DNA from: Anastrepha obliqua
Lineage: Eukaryota; Arthropoda; Insecta; Diptera; Tephritidae
Direction of reading: 5' to 3'
DNA length: 64,000 nt
NCBI RefSeq assembly: GCF_027943255.1
Contig: NC_072892.1
Span: forward strand, 17,879,792 to 17,943,791
The notes under the pieces: model-generated
Told to the model about the DNA's origin: nothing
What the model saw: the letters and a program-made list of their open reading frames with translations, nothing else
Databases searched by the model: none
Part shown: positions 34,431-43,745 of the stretch, piece by piece
Numbering within the stretch: position 1 is the first letter of the stretch
Layout: the number at the start of each line of letters is the position of its first letter
Program-made: the position numbers and the translations under genes

Positions 34431-34765
34431 AAGTATATGTTATGTTAATGTTAACTCATTCTCTATATCCATACAAAATATGTATCAAACAAATAAAATT
34501 AAAATTTTCTTTTGAAAAATGCAACCATTCAATCAGTATTTTCTTATGACGTTATCACGTTAAACTATCGTCAGTAAACCGACTTTGCAGACAACCTCTT
34601 TTTTGTCAGAAAAAAGCTTTTCTCACAACAGAAATGTACTCGGAGGTTTGCCTTTGTCAGCCGAGAGGCGACCGCTATTAGACAAATTGTTTATACCATT
34701 TGAAGTTTCATGCCACAGAACCTGATCCAACCGAATGGTAGTCACACACACACAAACCCACTCAG

Positions 34766-35385
34766 CTAGAGCACTAAATCCATTTATTCTACCTATATAC
34801 GCATACTAGTGAGTGTGTTTGTAACGCAAGAATGCGACAAAAACGTGCAATTTATGTAACTGAATTCTATGCCAATAAACAGCAAACAGTTATTGTACGT
34901 ACGCGTATTGTACATACAGACTTATGCGCAGCTGTTGGCGTAAACTGCAATTGCATATGTCAGCAATTAAGCTAATAAAACCGCTTTACATTCGATGTCA
35001 TGATGTGCTTACTTAGGAGCATCTCGCACTTTTGAATAAAAACACCCGCGCAAAACAATCATCAACGAAGCATGCAGCCAACGGATCTCAACTTAGTTCC
35101 GCATCCTCGCCAAAACAGATTAACTGTTAAACACACTCGCAGAAACGATAGTTTTAAACACTGGAGCCAGTTAGATGAGTTAGATGAAGTAGGAGGAAGC
35201 GCACACCCGTCAATACAGTTACGTAAACGGAGTTCGCTATCAACGCGTGTGTGTGTCCGTTGTGTTACGGAGTGCCAGTTCTGAAAAGTTGCCAAGTGAG
35301 AAGACGGTGTCAACACTCTGATAGATTTCACTCAAATTTGTGCTGTGGTCATTAATATGCAGAGAGTATATTTTTTGTGTATATA
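34766..35385. other. Non-coding sequence without recognised features
   Basis: Short open frames at 35072-35284 (plus) and 35062-35331 (minus) overlap each other and show no known motif. Nothing else seen. Confidence 0.4.
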
Positions 35386-35387
35386 TA

Positions 35388-36480
35388 CAGGGTCCGGCAT
35401 TTGAAGTGTAAAAAGACCATAAATTTAGTTTGGAAAATTACTTTTATTCAATTCAAAATAAAAAATGTATGAAAAATAATAATACAAAATTAAGAAACAA
35501 TTTACTTTTGCTCGATATGATCACCTTTTGCCTTGACTATGGCCTTGAGACGGTCCAGAAATAAATCGAATGGTGCCCGAATGTGACTTGCAGGTATTTT
35601 AGCCCACTCGCGGACAATGGCTTCTTTCAGCGCCTCGAGAGTGGTGAATCTTTTAGTTCGGACCTTTCTCTCCAAAATGGCCCAAAGGGAATAATCCGTC
35701 GTATTCGCGTCTGGTGAATTTGAGAACCATTGTGTTGACGTTATGAAGTTCGGAACGTTGTTTTTTAGCAATTCTTGGTTTACTCGAGCTTTTTTGAGTC
35801 GATGCCGAGTCCTGTTGAAACAGTCCATGATCTGCCGCCGAAATATCTGTCTACCCATGGCTTCAAAGCAACCTCCAGAATACTTTCCCGATAGTATTTC
35901 GCATTTACCCTGACACCAGGTTCCATGAAAACAATTCGAGAGTGCCCATCTCTGGTTACAGCGGCCTAAACCATTACCTGTGGCGGGTGCTGCCTCCTGT
36001 TGACCAATCGATGACTCAAATTCTCGTATGAACGGTCGGTCAAATAAACCCTATTGTTTTGGGAGTTTACGAATTGTTCAATTTGAAAAATGTTCCCTTC
36101 AGAAAACACAATGTACGGAAGTTGACCTCTTTCGGCCAAGCAAAGCAACTCCTTCGCTCTCTCAAGTCTGACTGGTTGCTGCTTCGGTGTGAGATCATGC
36201 GCATTTGGTTGGCACTTCGTCGGGGATTTCGCTCAAGTCGCTTCCACACTTTTTGAACCATTTCACGTGACGTCTTTTGATCACCACCTCCATGATGTTC
36301 CGCGATGCTACCTGTAACATTGAAACGATAAATGGTGCGATAAACAAAAACTTTATTCACTTTAAGGTTCTCGAGCTCACGAGCAATCGCTGGTTGTGAT
36401 TTTCCATCCAGACAGTCAACACCCGTGGATCAGCTGCGCGAGCGGTCTGAAATTGGTTACACTTCGCGTGCCGGACCCTG
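35388..36480 (-). mobile_element. maT-like (DD37D) Tc1/mariner element, inactive, 1093 bp
   Basis: Inverted ends CAGGGTCCGGCATTTGAAGTG (left) and CAGGGTCCGGCACGCGAAGTG (right, reverse complement), flanked by TA (35386-35387, 36481-36482). Minus-strand transposase pieces in different frames: VFVYRTIYRF, HGGGDQKTSREMVQKVWKRL, QNNRVYLTDRSYEN (first Asp region), RRQHPPQVMV, then FQQDSAS in one frame. It shifts into KKARVNQELLKNNVPNFITS, TQWFSNSPDANTTDYSLWAI and AIVREWAKIPASHIRAPFD. The Asp spacing through the shift is about 37, as in the maT family. At least three frameshifts and a stop after VMV make it dead. Confidence 0.85.
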
Positions 36481-36482
36481 TA

Positions 36483-37550
36483 GTAACTGCTTGGAAGAGA
36501 GAAAACGCAGATGAGTGACTAAACACTCTCTTCATTTAAGCCAGTTTTTTCTGGTTTGTTTGTGCGCGAAATCCAAGTATAAGCCCCTGGTGATCTTTTA
36601 AGCTCGCTTAAATTAAGTGAGTTAATAAATGAGTTGGGCGGCCGGGAATACAGAATATGGTTTAGGCCCACTATCATAATACACTACAAGATTTGGTCAT
36701 TTGACACAAAAATTGTGAGAGTAACTCGGGCTGTTACGCTGTAACTTTCAACTGAATGGAACAAAAAAAAAAAAGAGAAAAGAATTTTTTAGTGTGAAGT
36801 GCCTCCTTGACAAAGAGCATAAACTTTAAATTGTTTGATCGATACTTTACTAGATATCGATCACTCAAGCCATCTCCCGAGGAAGTAATGGATTTATTTT
36901 TCTTTACACTAATTCCGGAAACAAATTTCCCCAATTGGTACTGCATTCAATAGAAAGGCGTTATGAGCTGTCAAATTAAATTTTATAATGCTAATGTTTC
37001 TTTCTACTGAAAAAGACTAGGTACTATAACTACTTTTATAATATTTTTGTTCCAGTAGCCGAGTGTGATTGCGCGTTGCATACAGAAAAATGTTCCTAAT
37101 TCAAAGCGTAAAAAATAAATGTTTTTCTAATGCCAATCCACCAATAGCCAATATTCGAGCGCATTTGTTTCATATATACAAGACGTTCAGAGGAGCCATA
37201 AAACACTGCGACCCACTATCATTATTACCATCCATTGCTTTTAGAACATCATTGACGCCACTTCAGAATCAATTATTTTTATAACTCTAAACATTCTTAA
37301 AGCAAGAAAATGTGTAAAATGAAAGAATTCTAAAAAAATTTGATTGTATTAGAGAAACACATGCGTGCATGGGCGTTGTTGAGATCAAGTCGAAGAGGGG
37401 TAATAGCAATGGCTAAAAGAAACACTAAGAAACGTACGGCGAACTGCAGTTCTTTTCCGGAATGACACCCATGAAGAGGAAACTTTTATGAGTACTGCTA
37501 CACAGCCATTTCAAAATGCACAACTTTGCAGTCTCTTAGCTAAATCTATA
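36483..37550. other. Non-coding sequence without recognised features
   Basis: AT-rich stretch with no recognised motif. Open frames at 36734-36946 and 37069-37284 are short and featureless. Confidence 0.4.
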
Positions 37551-37558
37551 TACTAAAC

Positions 37559-38260
37559 CATAGATAATAAGATGGGAAACTTTTTCATTTTGAGAGAGAG
37601 CGCGCCCGTTGAGGACGTTTCAAAACTTGGCAGCACTCACACATTATGGGATTTTGAACAGCTGATAGGCGAAATTGCGGGCTGCCAGAAGAAACGCGCC
37701 AAAAATAACTGACGGAAACAGTTCATTTTTGCGTAATGGAGAAATAACGTATTGAAATGTTTATAATTGTTTGTCTTAAAATTAATTCAATTGAAATGTA
37801 ATAATTCGAATTGAAGTAAGTTTGTAGAATCCAAAGCTCGTTATATCCTTTTCAACTTCTTTTAATTAGTCTTATGTACATAATGTAATTTTATTGAAAA
37901 CTGTATTTTGGTTTATGTACATTTGTATATACGTAAATAATCTATGGTTGAAAAGCGTAGGTAAGGGAATTGAATTTGTGTTTGAGATATTTTACAAAAA
38001 TTAAAGGTAATCTGCTTTAACTTATTCTCTTCGTTGTTTGAGAATTTTTTTTTTGTTACCCACTTTCTGTGTTATATTAAAAAATCGCACACTAAATACT
38101 AACCTCAATGGTGGTGTGGAAACTAAAAATTCCCAATTTTTGTTTAAAAAAATACCCAATTCATGTTTCTACCGGTGTGGCAATATTGGCAATTGTTATA
38201 AAAAATGCACATTTTTCAGCGCTCTCACGAGAAAAAGAGTTTCCCATCTAGTCATCTATG
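37559..38260. mobile_element. Non-autonomous DNA transposon with 8-bp target duplication
   Basis: A perfect 8-bp direct repeat TACTAAAC (37551-37558 and 38261-38268) flanks a 702-bp segment. Its ends are imperfect inverted repeats: CATAGATAATAAGATGGGAA (left) and CATAGATGACTAGATGGGAA (right, reverse complement), continuing through AACT(C)TTTTTC. An 8-bp duplication with CA-starting ends is seen in the P-element and hAT superfamilies; which one applies is not decided. The interior contains no transposase motif. Confidence 0.82.
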
Positions 38261-38268
38261 TACTAAAC

Positions 38269-38870
38269 ACCTCTCACTGAAGTGGAAGTTTTTATAGCCG
38301 TGCGCCACTATACATAGAATACAATGCGCCAATGGCGACAATCGCGTACCGGTATTCCGCTCTCAGCAATTGTACCAGTATGGCTTTACACACAGAGTAG
38401 TTTAATCAAATTTACACATCTCTGCACCAATAGGACGTCCCATAAAAATGACTCCTCTCTGATGGTCGCAGTCTTATATCATTCGGATTAAACAACGGTT
38501 CATGTGCTTGTATTTGAATACACCAAACTGATTGCCGAAATTTGTTTGTCTGAATATCTGCTCCTGTGTCTGCTCCACGAAAATTAACTGGAGAGAAAAC
38601 AAAATCATCTGAATGACACTCGGAATACATATCATCATTGGTGCGAGAGCGATTGTTTCTCAAAATTGTCAAAGACGGACAAAAACCTCGCTTGTCTATC
38701 ATAAATCGATAATTAAAAAAAAAATGTAAGTGAATTTTCCAGAAAAATTATTCAAAATTAATATAAGGAATGATTTCAAAGAAAAAAAAAACCGTTTGGA
38801 AAATGGTAAGTAAATTAGTTTACAAAACAAAAATTCAATACTTGAAAAATATAAAAAAAAAGATCAAATA
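38269..38870. other. Unassigned sequence with one short minus-strand open frame
   Basis: A minus-strand frame at 38412-38702 contains NNRSRTNDDMYSECHSDDFV and HEPLFNPNDIRLRPSERSH. Its composition looks protein-like, but I recognise no family. It may be a scrap of another element. Confidence 0.3.
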
Positions 38871-39268
38871 CTACCTTTTTTCAATGTTTGCGTACAATTT
38901 TTGCACAAATGGCTTAAAACTGATTTAAGGTCGATCTTTAGCTCCTGGGCGATGCTACGACCACTAACATGCCAATCAACTTCGATTATTTGAGTGATTA
39001 TATCAGAATTTATTTAACATCAAAAATACCAGTAATTAGCTGTTACTAAGGTGCATTTCATAATCATAAGACACCCCTAATTTTTCAAAGTATTTCAATT
39101 TATCGATTTCAAAGCAAAATAGAAATTTGACACATCGATTAAAGTAACAAAAGTTATCTGTTTCATTATTGAATTTTTTTTTAGAACTTTTTTAATACAT
39201 AAAGAAAATTTTTAGCAAAAACGTATTTCCAGGCGTTTCAAAATGATAAGGCACTGCTTAATTAAAGT

Positions 39269-39387
39269 TATCTAGCGGCAGGCTAATCACCTACTCTGTC
39301 AGAAATCATATAGATTAACGAAACCAATGCAAGACTGAGTCTTGTCGAGGCCCTATACTCCCGAGTGGAGAGAACAAGGAAAAAAAA
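39269..39387 (+). mobile_element. 119-bp LINE 3' tail insertion (RTE/Proto2-like)
   Basis: Flanked by an 11-bp duplication TTAATTAAAGT (39258-39268, 39388-39398) and ending in A8. The body includes 'gcaagactgagtcttgtcga' and 'ggccctatactcccgagtgg', nearly the same as the 3' end of the LINE at about 5355-5385. It is an extreme 5' truncation of that family. Confidence 0.82.
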
Positions 39388-39463
39388 TTAATTAAAGTGA
39401 TTGTTTAACAAAGCATACTTTTTTCGAAATTTTTTTCTCTCTATGGAAGCACCATTAGCTTTA

Positions 39464-39804
39464 TATACATATATCTATATATATATATATGTATATATAA
39501 TTGGCGCGTACACCATTTTTGGGTGTTTGGCCGAGCTCCTCCTCCTATTTGTGGTGTGCGCCTTGATGTTGTTCCACAAATGGAGGGACCTATAGTTTCA
39601 AGCCGACTCCGAACGGCAGATATTTTTATGAGGAGACTTTTCATGGCAGAAATACACTCGGAGGTTTGCCATTGCCTGCCGAGGGGCGACCGCTATTAAA
39701 AAATGTTTTTCTTAATTTTGGTGTTTCACCGAGATTCGAACCTACGCTCTCTCTGTAAATTCCGAATGGTAGTCACTCACCAACCCATTCGGCTACGGCG
39801 GCCG
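39464..39804 (-). mobile_element. tRNA-derived SINE, full length, minus strand
   Basis: Flanked by a 12-bp duplication CCATTAGCTTTA (39452-39463 and 39805-39816). On the minus strand it starts GGCGGCCGCCGTAGCCGAAT. It then has an A box (TAGCCGAATGGGTTGG), about 38 bp later a B box (GGTTCGAATCTC), a conserved body (GCGGTCGCCCCTCGGCAGGC, GGTCCCTCCATTTGTGGAAC, GGAGGAGGAGCTCGGCC) and an AT-rich tail of TATA repeats at 39464-39500. Very similar to the plus-strand copy at 61000-61325. Pol III transcription is inferred from the boxes. Confidence 0.92.
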
Positions 39805-40188
39805 CCATTAGCTTTAGCGACACAAAATAACATAATCTTTTTTTCATCCATTCTGCTAACTTTTTAAGTAAATTTACACCTAGAGACCCCCGCTTTAAGC
39901 TCGTTGGTATTGTCAAATTGGCGATTGTTGGCGTAAAATCTTTTGACTAATATACCCCAAATGTTTTCTATTGGGTTTAGATCCGGAGAACATGCCGGCC
40001 AGTCCATAGTTTCTATGTATCAATCTGTCAAATACTGCCTTGTTTCCCTGCTTAGGTGGATTCGGGCTTTGCCTTGCTGAAAAACGTAGTGCACTTCCCG
40101 ATTATCATGAATAAAAGGTAGGACACTATTTTCCAAACCGTTTTTGTAGCCCCCACTATTCATTCGCGATGATGTAAACTGTATATCA

Positions 40189-41820
40189 GGAGCTGGTGAA
40201 GGGAGGCTGCAGGGTAATTGCCTACGCGGATGACGTGGCACTAATTGTTAAAGGAAAATTTTTGGATACTCTGTACAACTTGATGCAGGGATATCTGAAT
40301 GCAGTTGTTAGATGGGCAACGGATTGTGGCCTGTCGGCCTATTTACGAGGAAATATAAAATACCCAGAGCTCAACTTCCCTCAATAGGGGGCGCTCCTCT
40401 GATGCTTTCTGACAAAGTGAAGTACCTTGGTATTATCCTTGACAGCAAGCTTACATGGAAGCCCAATATTGAGGAAAGGGTGAGGAAGGCAACAATCGCC
40501 TTGTATGGGTGCAAGGGCGCAATTGGCAAAAGATGGGGCCTCTCGCCTCGAGTTGTTTTCTGGCTGTACAATACCATTGTAAAGCCTATCTTGTTATATG
40601 GAGTCATAGTCTGGTGGAACTCACTAGAGAAGACGACATTGGTGAAGAAGCTGGAAAGAGTTCAGAGGTCGGCACTCATTGGAATCAGTGGGGCGCTTCG
40701 AACGACTCCTACTCTGGCGCTCAACGCAATGTTAAATGTGGTACCCGTAGATATCGCAGGCAGAACTGCCGCAACACGTACCGCAATCAGACTGAGGGGC
40801 TGGAGCTATAAGCTCAATCTCCCTTATGGGCACTCAAGCATCCTCAGAAACTTTGAGTTCATCCCTCTGTCAACAGACCAGTGTATACCCTCATTTAGTC
40901 CGACCGGAACATTCACCACTCACATCCCGTCAAGGGAAGAGTGGACGGGGGGCTACACTTGGGGGCAGGGCCTGGTGAACTTGTTCACGGATGGATCGAA
41001 GTTGGAAGGAAAGGTTGGCGGAGGAGTCTTTTGCGAAGGGCTCCCCATCAGACTTAAATTCAGGCTACCGGACCACTGCAGTGTGTTCCAGGCAGAGGTA
41101 GCCGCAATCAAGGAGGCAGCTGATTGGCTGCTCAAATGTGTACTAACAGTCAAGAAGGTAAATATTTACTCCGATAGCCAAGCGGCAATAAGGGCCCTCG
41201 GGTCTATGACGGTGCATTCGGAATTGGTCAAGGAATGCTTGACCTCACTTTCGACTGCGTCCGAATTCTTTGACATCAGCCTCATCTGGGTTCCCGGTCA
41301 CAGCGACATTGCGGGAAACTGTGAGGCGGATGAGCTGGCTAGACAAGGGACATGTGAGGTGATTTCCCCGCGGAGGGAGAAAATTGGAATCCCCCTGACT
41401 ACCTGCGGTCTGCTCCTGGAAAGATGGGCATCGCTCAAACTCAGCGAGCGATGGGCAAATACACAAACGTGTAAAGTCGCGAAATCCTTTTGGCCACGTG
41501 TGGACCGAAGGCGCTCGGGTGAGCTTCTGAGGCTGACAAAATATCAGCTCTCCAATCTAGTGGGTTCTCTCACAGGACACAATGCGCGAGGAATGCATGC
41601 TGTGAGACTTGGAATCATCTCGAGTCCTTTCTGTGCTGGATGTATGGAGGATGAGGTGGAATCATCTCAGCACCTTCTCCTTAGCTGCCCTGCCCTGGCG
41701 GGGCTAAGATTCAAGCATCTTGGGTCTTACTTCTTTGCCACGCCTGCTGATATAGCTGGCGCTGACATTAAAAATCTGATGAGTTTCATCAGCAGCATTA
41801 AGCGGTTGACGCAAACATAG
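40189..41820 (+). pseudogene. RT end, RNase H and C-terminal region of a LOA-type ORF2
   Basis: Starts ELVKGGCRVIAYADDVALIV (catalytic box at about 40225). A small deletion near 40336 shifts the frame, after which one frame is open to the stop at 41818-41820. Motifs in order: LFTRKYKIPRAQLP, KVKYLGIILDSKLTW (RT end), KPILLYGVIVWW, VQRSALIGISGALRTTPT, then RNase H LVNLFTDGSKLEGKVGGGVF, CSVFQAEVAAIKEA, VNIYSDSQAAI and ISLIWVPGHSDIAGNCEADE. The last block is the Cys/His motif PFCAGCMEDEVESSQHLLLS. RNase H catalytic Asp, Glu, Asp and Asp are all present. About 490 codons are uninterrupted, so this insertion is recent, but without a 5' half it cannot function. Confidence 0.9.
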
Positions 41821-42000
41821 TCATCGTTCATAATCCGCACGCTCCTAACCTTCCCATCACCACCTCTCCCCGCCCTCTCCCTGCACCTCATCGGTCCTTC
41901 CCCTCTCCTCACTTCCTTGACAATGGTATCACAAAGGACGAATTTCTCTTCGTCCAAGTGTGCCCACTCCCGGGGCAACCATACTAACCTAACCTAACCT
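40189..42000 (+). mobile_element. 5'-truncated LOA-type LINE with TAACC-repeat tail
   Basis: Flanked by a 13-bp duplication AAACTGTATATCA (40176-40188, 42001-42013). It begins inside the reverse transcriptase just before the YADD box and ends with actaacctaacctaacct rather than poly-A. The 3' UTR (41821-41995) is C/T-rich. It sits in the Tc1-like transposase gene. A related but more decayed copy with the same kind of tail lies at 7046-8057. Confidence 0.92.
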
Positions 42001-42745
42001 AAACTGTATATCAAGAGTTGCTTTCGATGTAAATGCACCCCAAACCATAACAGAACTTGCACCGAAGTTGCGCCAAAAAAATAAGAGGGGGCTCTTGCGC
42101 AAATTTCTCCAATTATTTAAAAAACCATCGGGTCCATCAAAGTTCCATTTTTTTTCATCCGAAAATATAACCTTTTTAAAAAATAATATGAAATTGGGCA
42201 ACATTCAAAATATTCCAAATAGCTTACTGTGTCCCAGTTGGTGTCTCGGTGTCTGTTGTTTTTGAAACCCTATTTTGAACAACAGCGGCCAAGTTTGCGC
42301 AAGACTTAGTCGAGTTAGAAGCTTTTCTTATGATTGATTGCTGTTCTCGACTTGATAATGATAATTTTCTTCCAACGGGCTTCAAAATGTTGTAGTTCTC
42401 AGGACTCCGTAAAAAAATCCGTATAACATAAAGACTTCTGACTGTTTTTTTGCAATTAATTTGATTGACAAGCCTGAATCCTTGTAGGCCAAAATTTTTC
42501 CGCGCTCCTCTTGTGATAATATTGAACCGCTCAGCATTTTAGGTTAAATTTAATAAAATTATAAAGTCATCCAAAACAACAATCAGCACCTTCTCTTCAA
42601 TCTCTTCAGAAGCTTATTTTCGACAAGAGTCTTAACATTATGAGACGCCGAAAAGACTAGCAAAAGTGCAGCTTCTTGGAAAATGATACCGGTTCTACAA
42701 AATAGAGTCAGCTTTCGCACCAGAAACAATTGATGGAAGTCTTAA

Positions 42746-43476
42746 GGGATTATACCTATACCTTGTGTTGGACTAAAAAATGGAAAATTTGTTTACGGCA
42801 TATTCTAAAAGTACATCATCTTAAAAATATAAATTCAAAAAATCATAAAGATCGGAGCACTAGAACGAAAGTTACAGACCGTGGAAGCACGCGACCTTAT
42901 CTATAAATGAAGTGCACGCAAAACTTTAGACGCGATTATCTCGAAGTAGTGTTTTTTGAAAATTACCGTCGCGGTGATCATTATTTATCAAAAACTATTT
43001 GACCGATTTGCATAAACTTTTTTTTTTTAATTATTCGAAGTTACAACCTCGTGAATCTGAACGGTTCACCTTTTAGAAATATTTGACTGGAGTTAATTTT
43101 TCAACCCTTCAAAAATCGTTTTTTTGGTGCAAAGCGGTTTTCATATCGAGAAAAAAATTTTTTGGGGACCGCTCAGATTCACTGAAAAACATTTTTCTAC
43201 ATAATCATTTAATTTTTTTGATTTCAGTTGAGCTGCTCATGCGCTACCGTGATCACCGCAAGCCTCTTCTAAAAAAAGGCGTTTCGGGGGAGGGGCGATG
43301 TCAACAATAAATAATAACATTTTTATAAATAAAAACACCAAAATGTATTCCTCGAGAGTTACCCTTCAGTATGATACATGTAGTATATGCCTCATTTGAA
43401 TAAAAGTTCTAAAACATATTTAAAAAAAAATTTTGACAATCGTTCATTTTTTCGGGCTCACAAGGGATATAACCCC
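42746..43476. mobile_element. TTAA-flanked MITE (second of two)
   Basis: TTAA at 42742-42745 and 43477-43480. Imperfect inverted ends: left GGGATTATACCTATACCTTG, right (reverse complement) GGGGTTATATCCCTTGTGAG. 731 bp, A/T-rich, no coding. Like the element at 8482-9165 it starts with a G-run after TTAA, which suggests piggyBac-type mobilisation. The two internal sequences are not obviously alike. Inserted in the 5' non-coding part of the Tc1-like element. Confidence 0.65.
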
Positions 43477-43745
43477 TTAAGTCTATAACTGTTAAAATGA
43501 GGCCAAATAAAAGCTGCTCCGAAAGTAAAACGGAGGTGTCTTATGATTATGAAACGCACCTTATATCAGCACCATAAACATCACGCACAATTTTAGCAGC
43601 CTGGCTTGCATTTTCATTTCTCGCCTTTATCAAAGAAAAACTGTAAAATATACCGAGTTTTCTCTTTGTTGACTTCCATTGTTAACACCCTGTAACACAC
43701 AACTGAATGAAATAAACGAAAAATTGTAATAGAATTTATATATTA

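Larger units (their letters stand above)
30001..34598 (+). mobile_element. Helentron/DINE-like element A, 4.6 kb, with large internal tandem array
   Basis: Bounded by T-runs (29995-30000 and 34599-34604). The left edge begins GACGTGATAACGTC and an exact 13-bp inverted partner GACGTTATCACGT lies at 34548-34560, about 40 bp inside the right edge. The order of parts is: 20-bp repeats (30058-30170), unique leader, a segment starting TCTATACTAATATTATAAAG (30482) that matches insect Helitron 5' ends, a 375-bp tandem array (30627-34119), a (TTATG)n array (34121-34430), and a conserved right end. Subterminal inverted repeats, internal tandem repeats plus microsatellite and T/T insertion are the published hallmarks of Helentrons such as Drosophila DINE-1. 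No protein is coded, so it is non-autonomous. The same ends occur in copy B at 54486-55923. The strand is nominal. Confidence 0.72.
29925..34765 (-). repeat. Decayed tRNA-derived SINE, split by the Helentron-like element
   Basis: Outer parts at 29925-30000 (gctccctcctacaagtgg, ttatgccaattctgaagg) and 34605-34765 match the minus-strand SINE at 39464-39804. The shared strings are 'tactcggaggtttgcc', 'gaggcgaccgctatta' and 'ccgaatggtagtcac'. The right end, read in reverse, has tagctgagtgggttt, a degraded A box. A T-run in the SINE is the insertion site of the 4.6-kb element at 30001-34598, so the SINE is older. Confidence 0.7.
39049..43560 (-). mobile_element. Tc1-like element containing four younger insertions
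   Basis: Inverted ends AGGTGCATTTCATAATCATA (39049) and AGGTGCGTTTCATAATCATA (right, reverse complement), each continuing AGACACC and flanked by TA. The minus-strand transposase starts MLSGSILSQEERGKILAYKD at about 42537 and continues SGLSIKLIAKKQ. Later pieces are ILFFKKVIFSDEKKWNFDGP (first Asp), ASSVMVWGAFTSKATLDIQF and, after the LINE at 40189-42000, [24 protein letters not shown] coding ([20 protein letters not shown] at about 39955-40015), with PIE supplying the final Glu. Stops and frameshifts are frequent. Insertions inside: LINE tail 39269-39387, SINE 39464-39804, LOA-type LINE 40189-42000, TTAA MITE 42746-43476. Backbone length without them is about 1.5 kb. Confidence 0.88.
38875..43745 (-). 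pseudogene. DD34D-type mariner transposase N-terminal half, split by a Tc1-like element
   Basis: Right part (43563-43679, minus) begins at ATG 43679: MEVNKEKTRYILQFFFDKGE then, one frame over, NASQAAKIVRDVYGAD. Left part (38875-39046, minus) resumes ITANY and, after a deletion, GIFDVK, then IITQIIEVDWHVSGRSIAQE and LKIDLKSVLSHLCKN. These are the two helix-turn-helix regions of a mariner transposase. The gene is cut exactly at a TA dinucleotide by the Tc1-like element at 39049-43560. The catalytic part is not found to the left, so the mariner is a fragment. Confidence 0.78.

Noticed and set aside
34093..34549. Long open frames coding MLCYV repeats (also 55262-55874)
   Set aside because: They arise because a 5-bp repeat has no stop in any phase; all three forward frames are open and identical in pattern. 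This is a microsatellite, not a protein.
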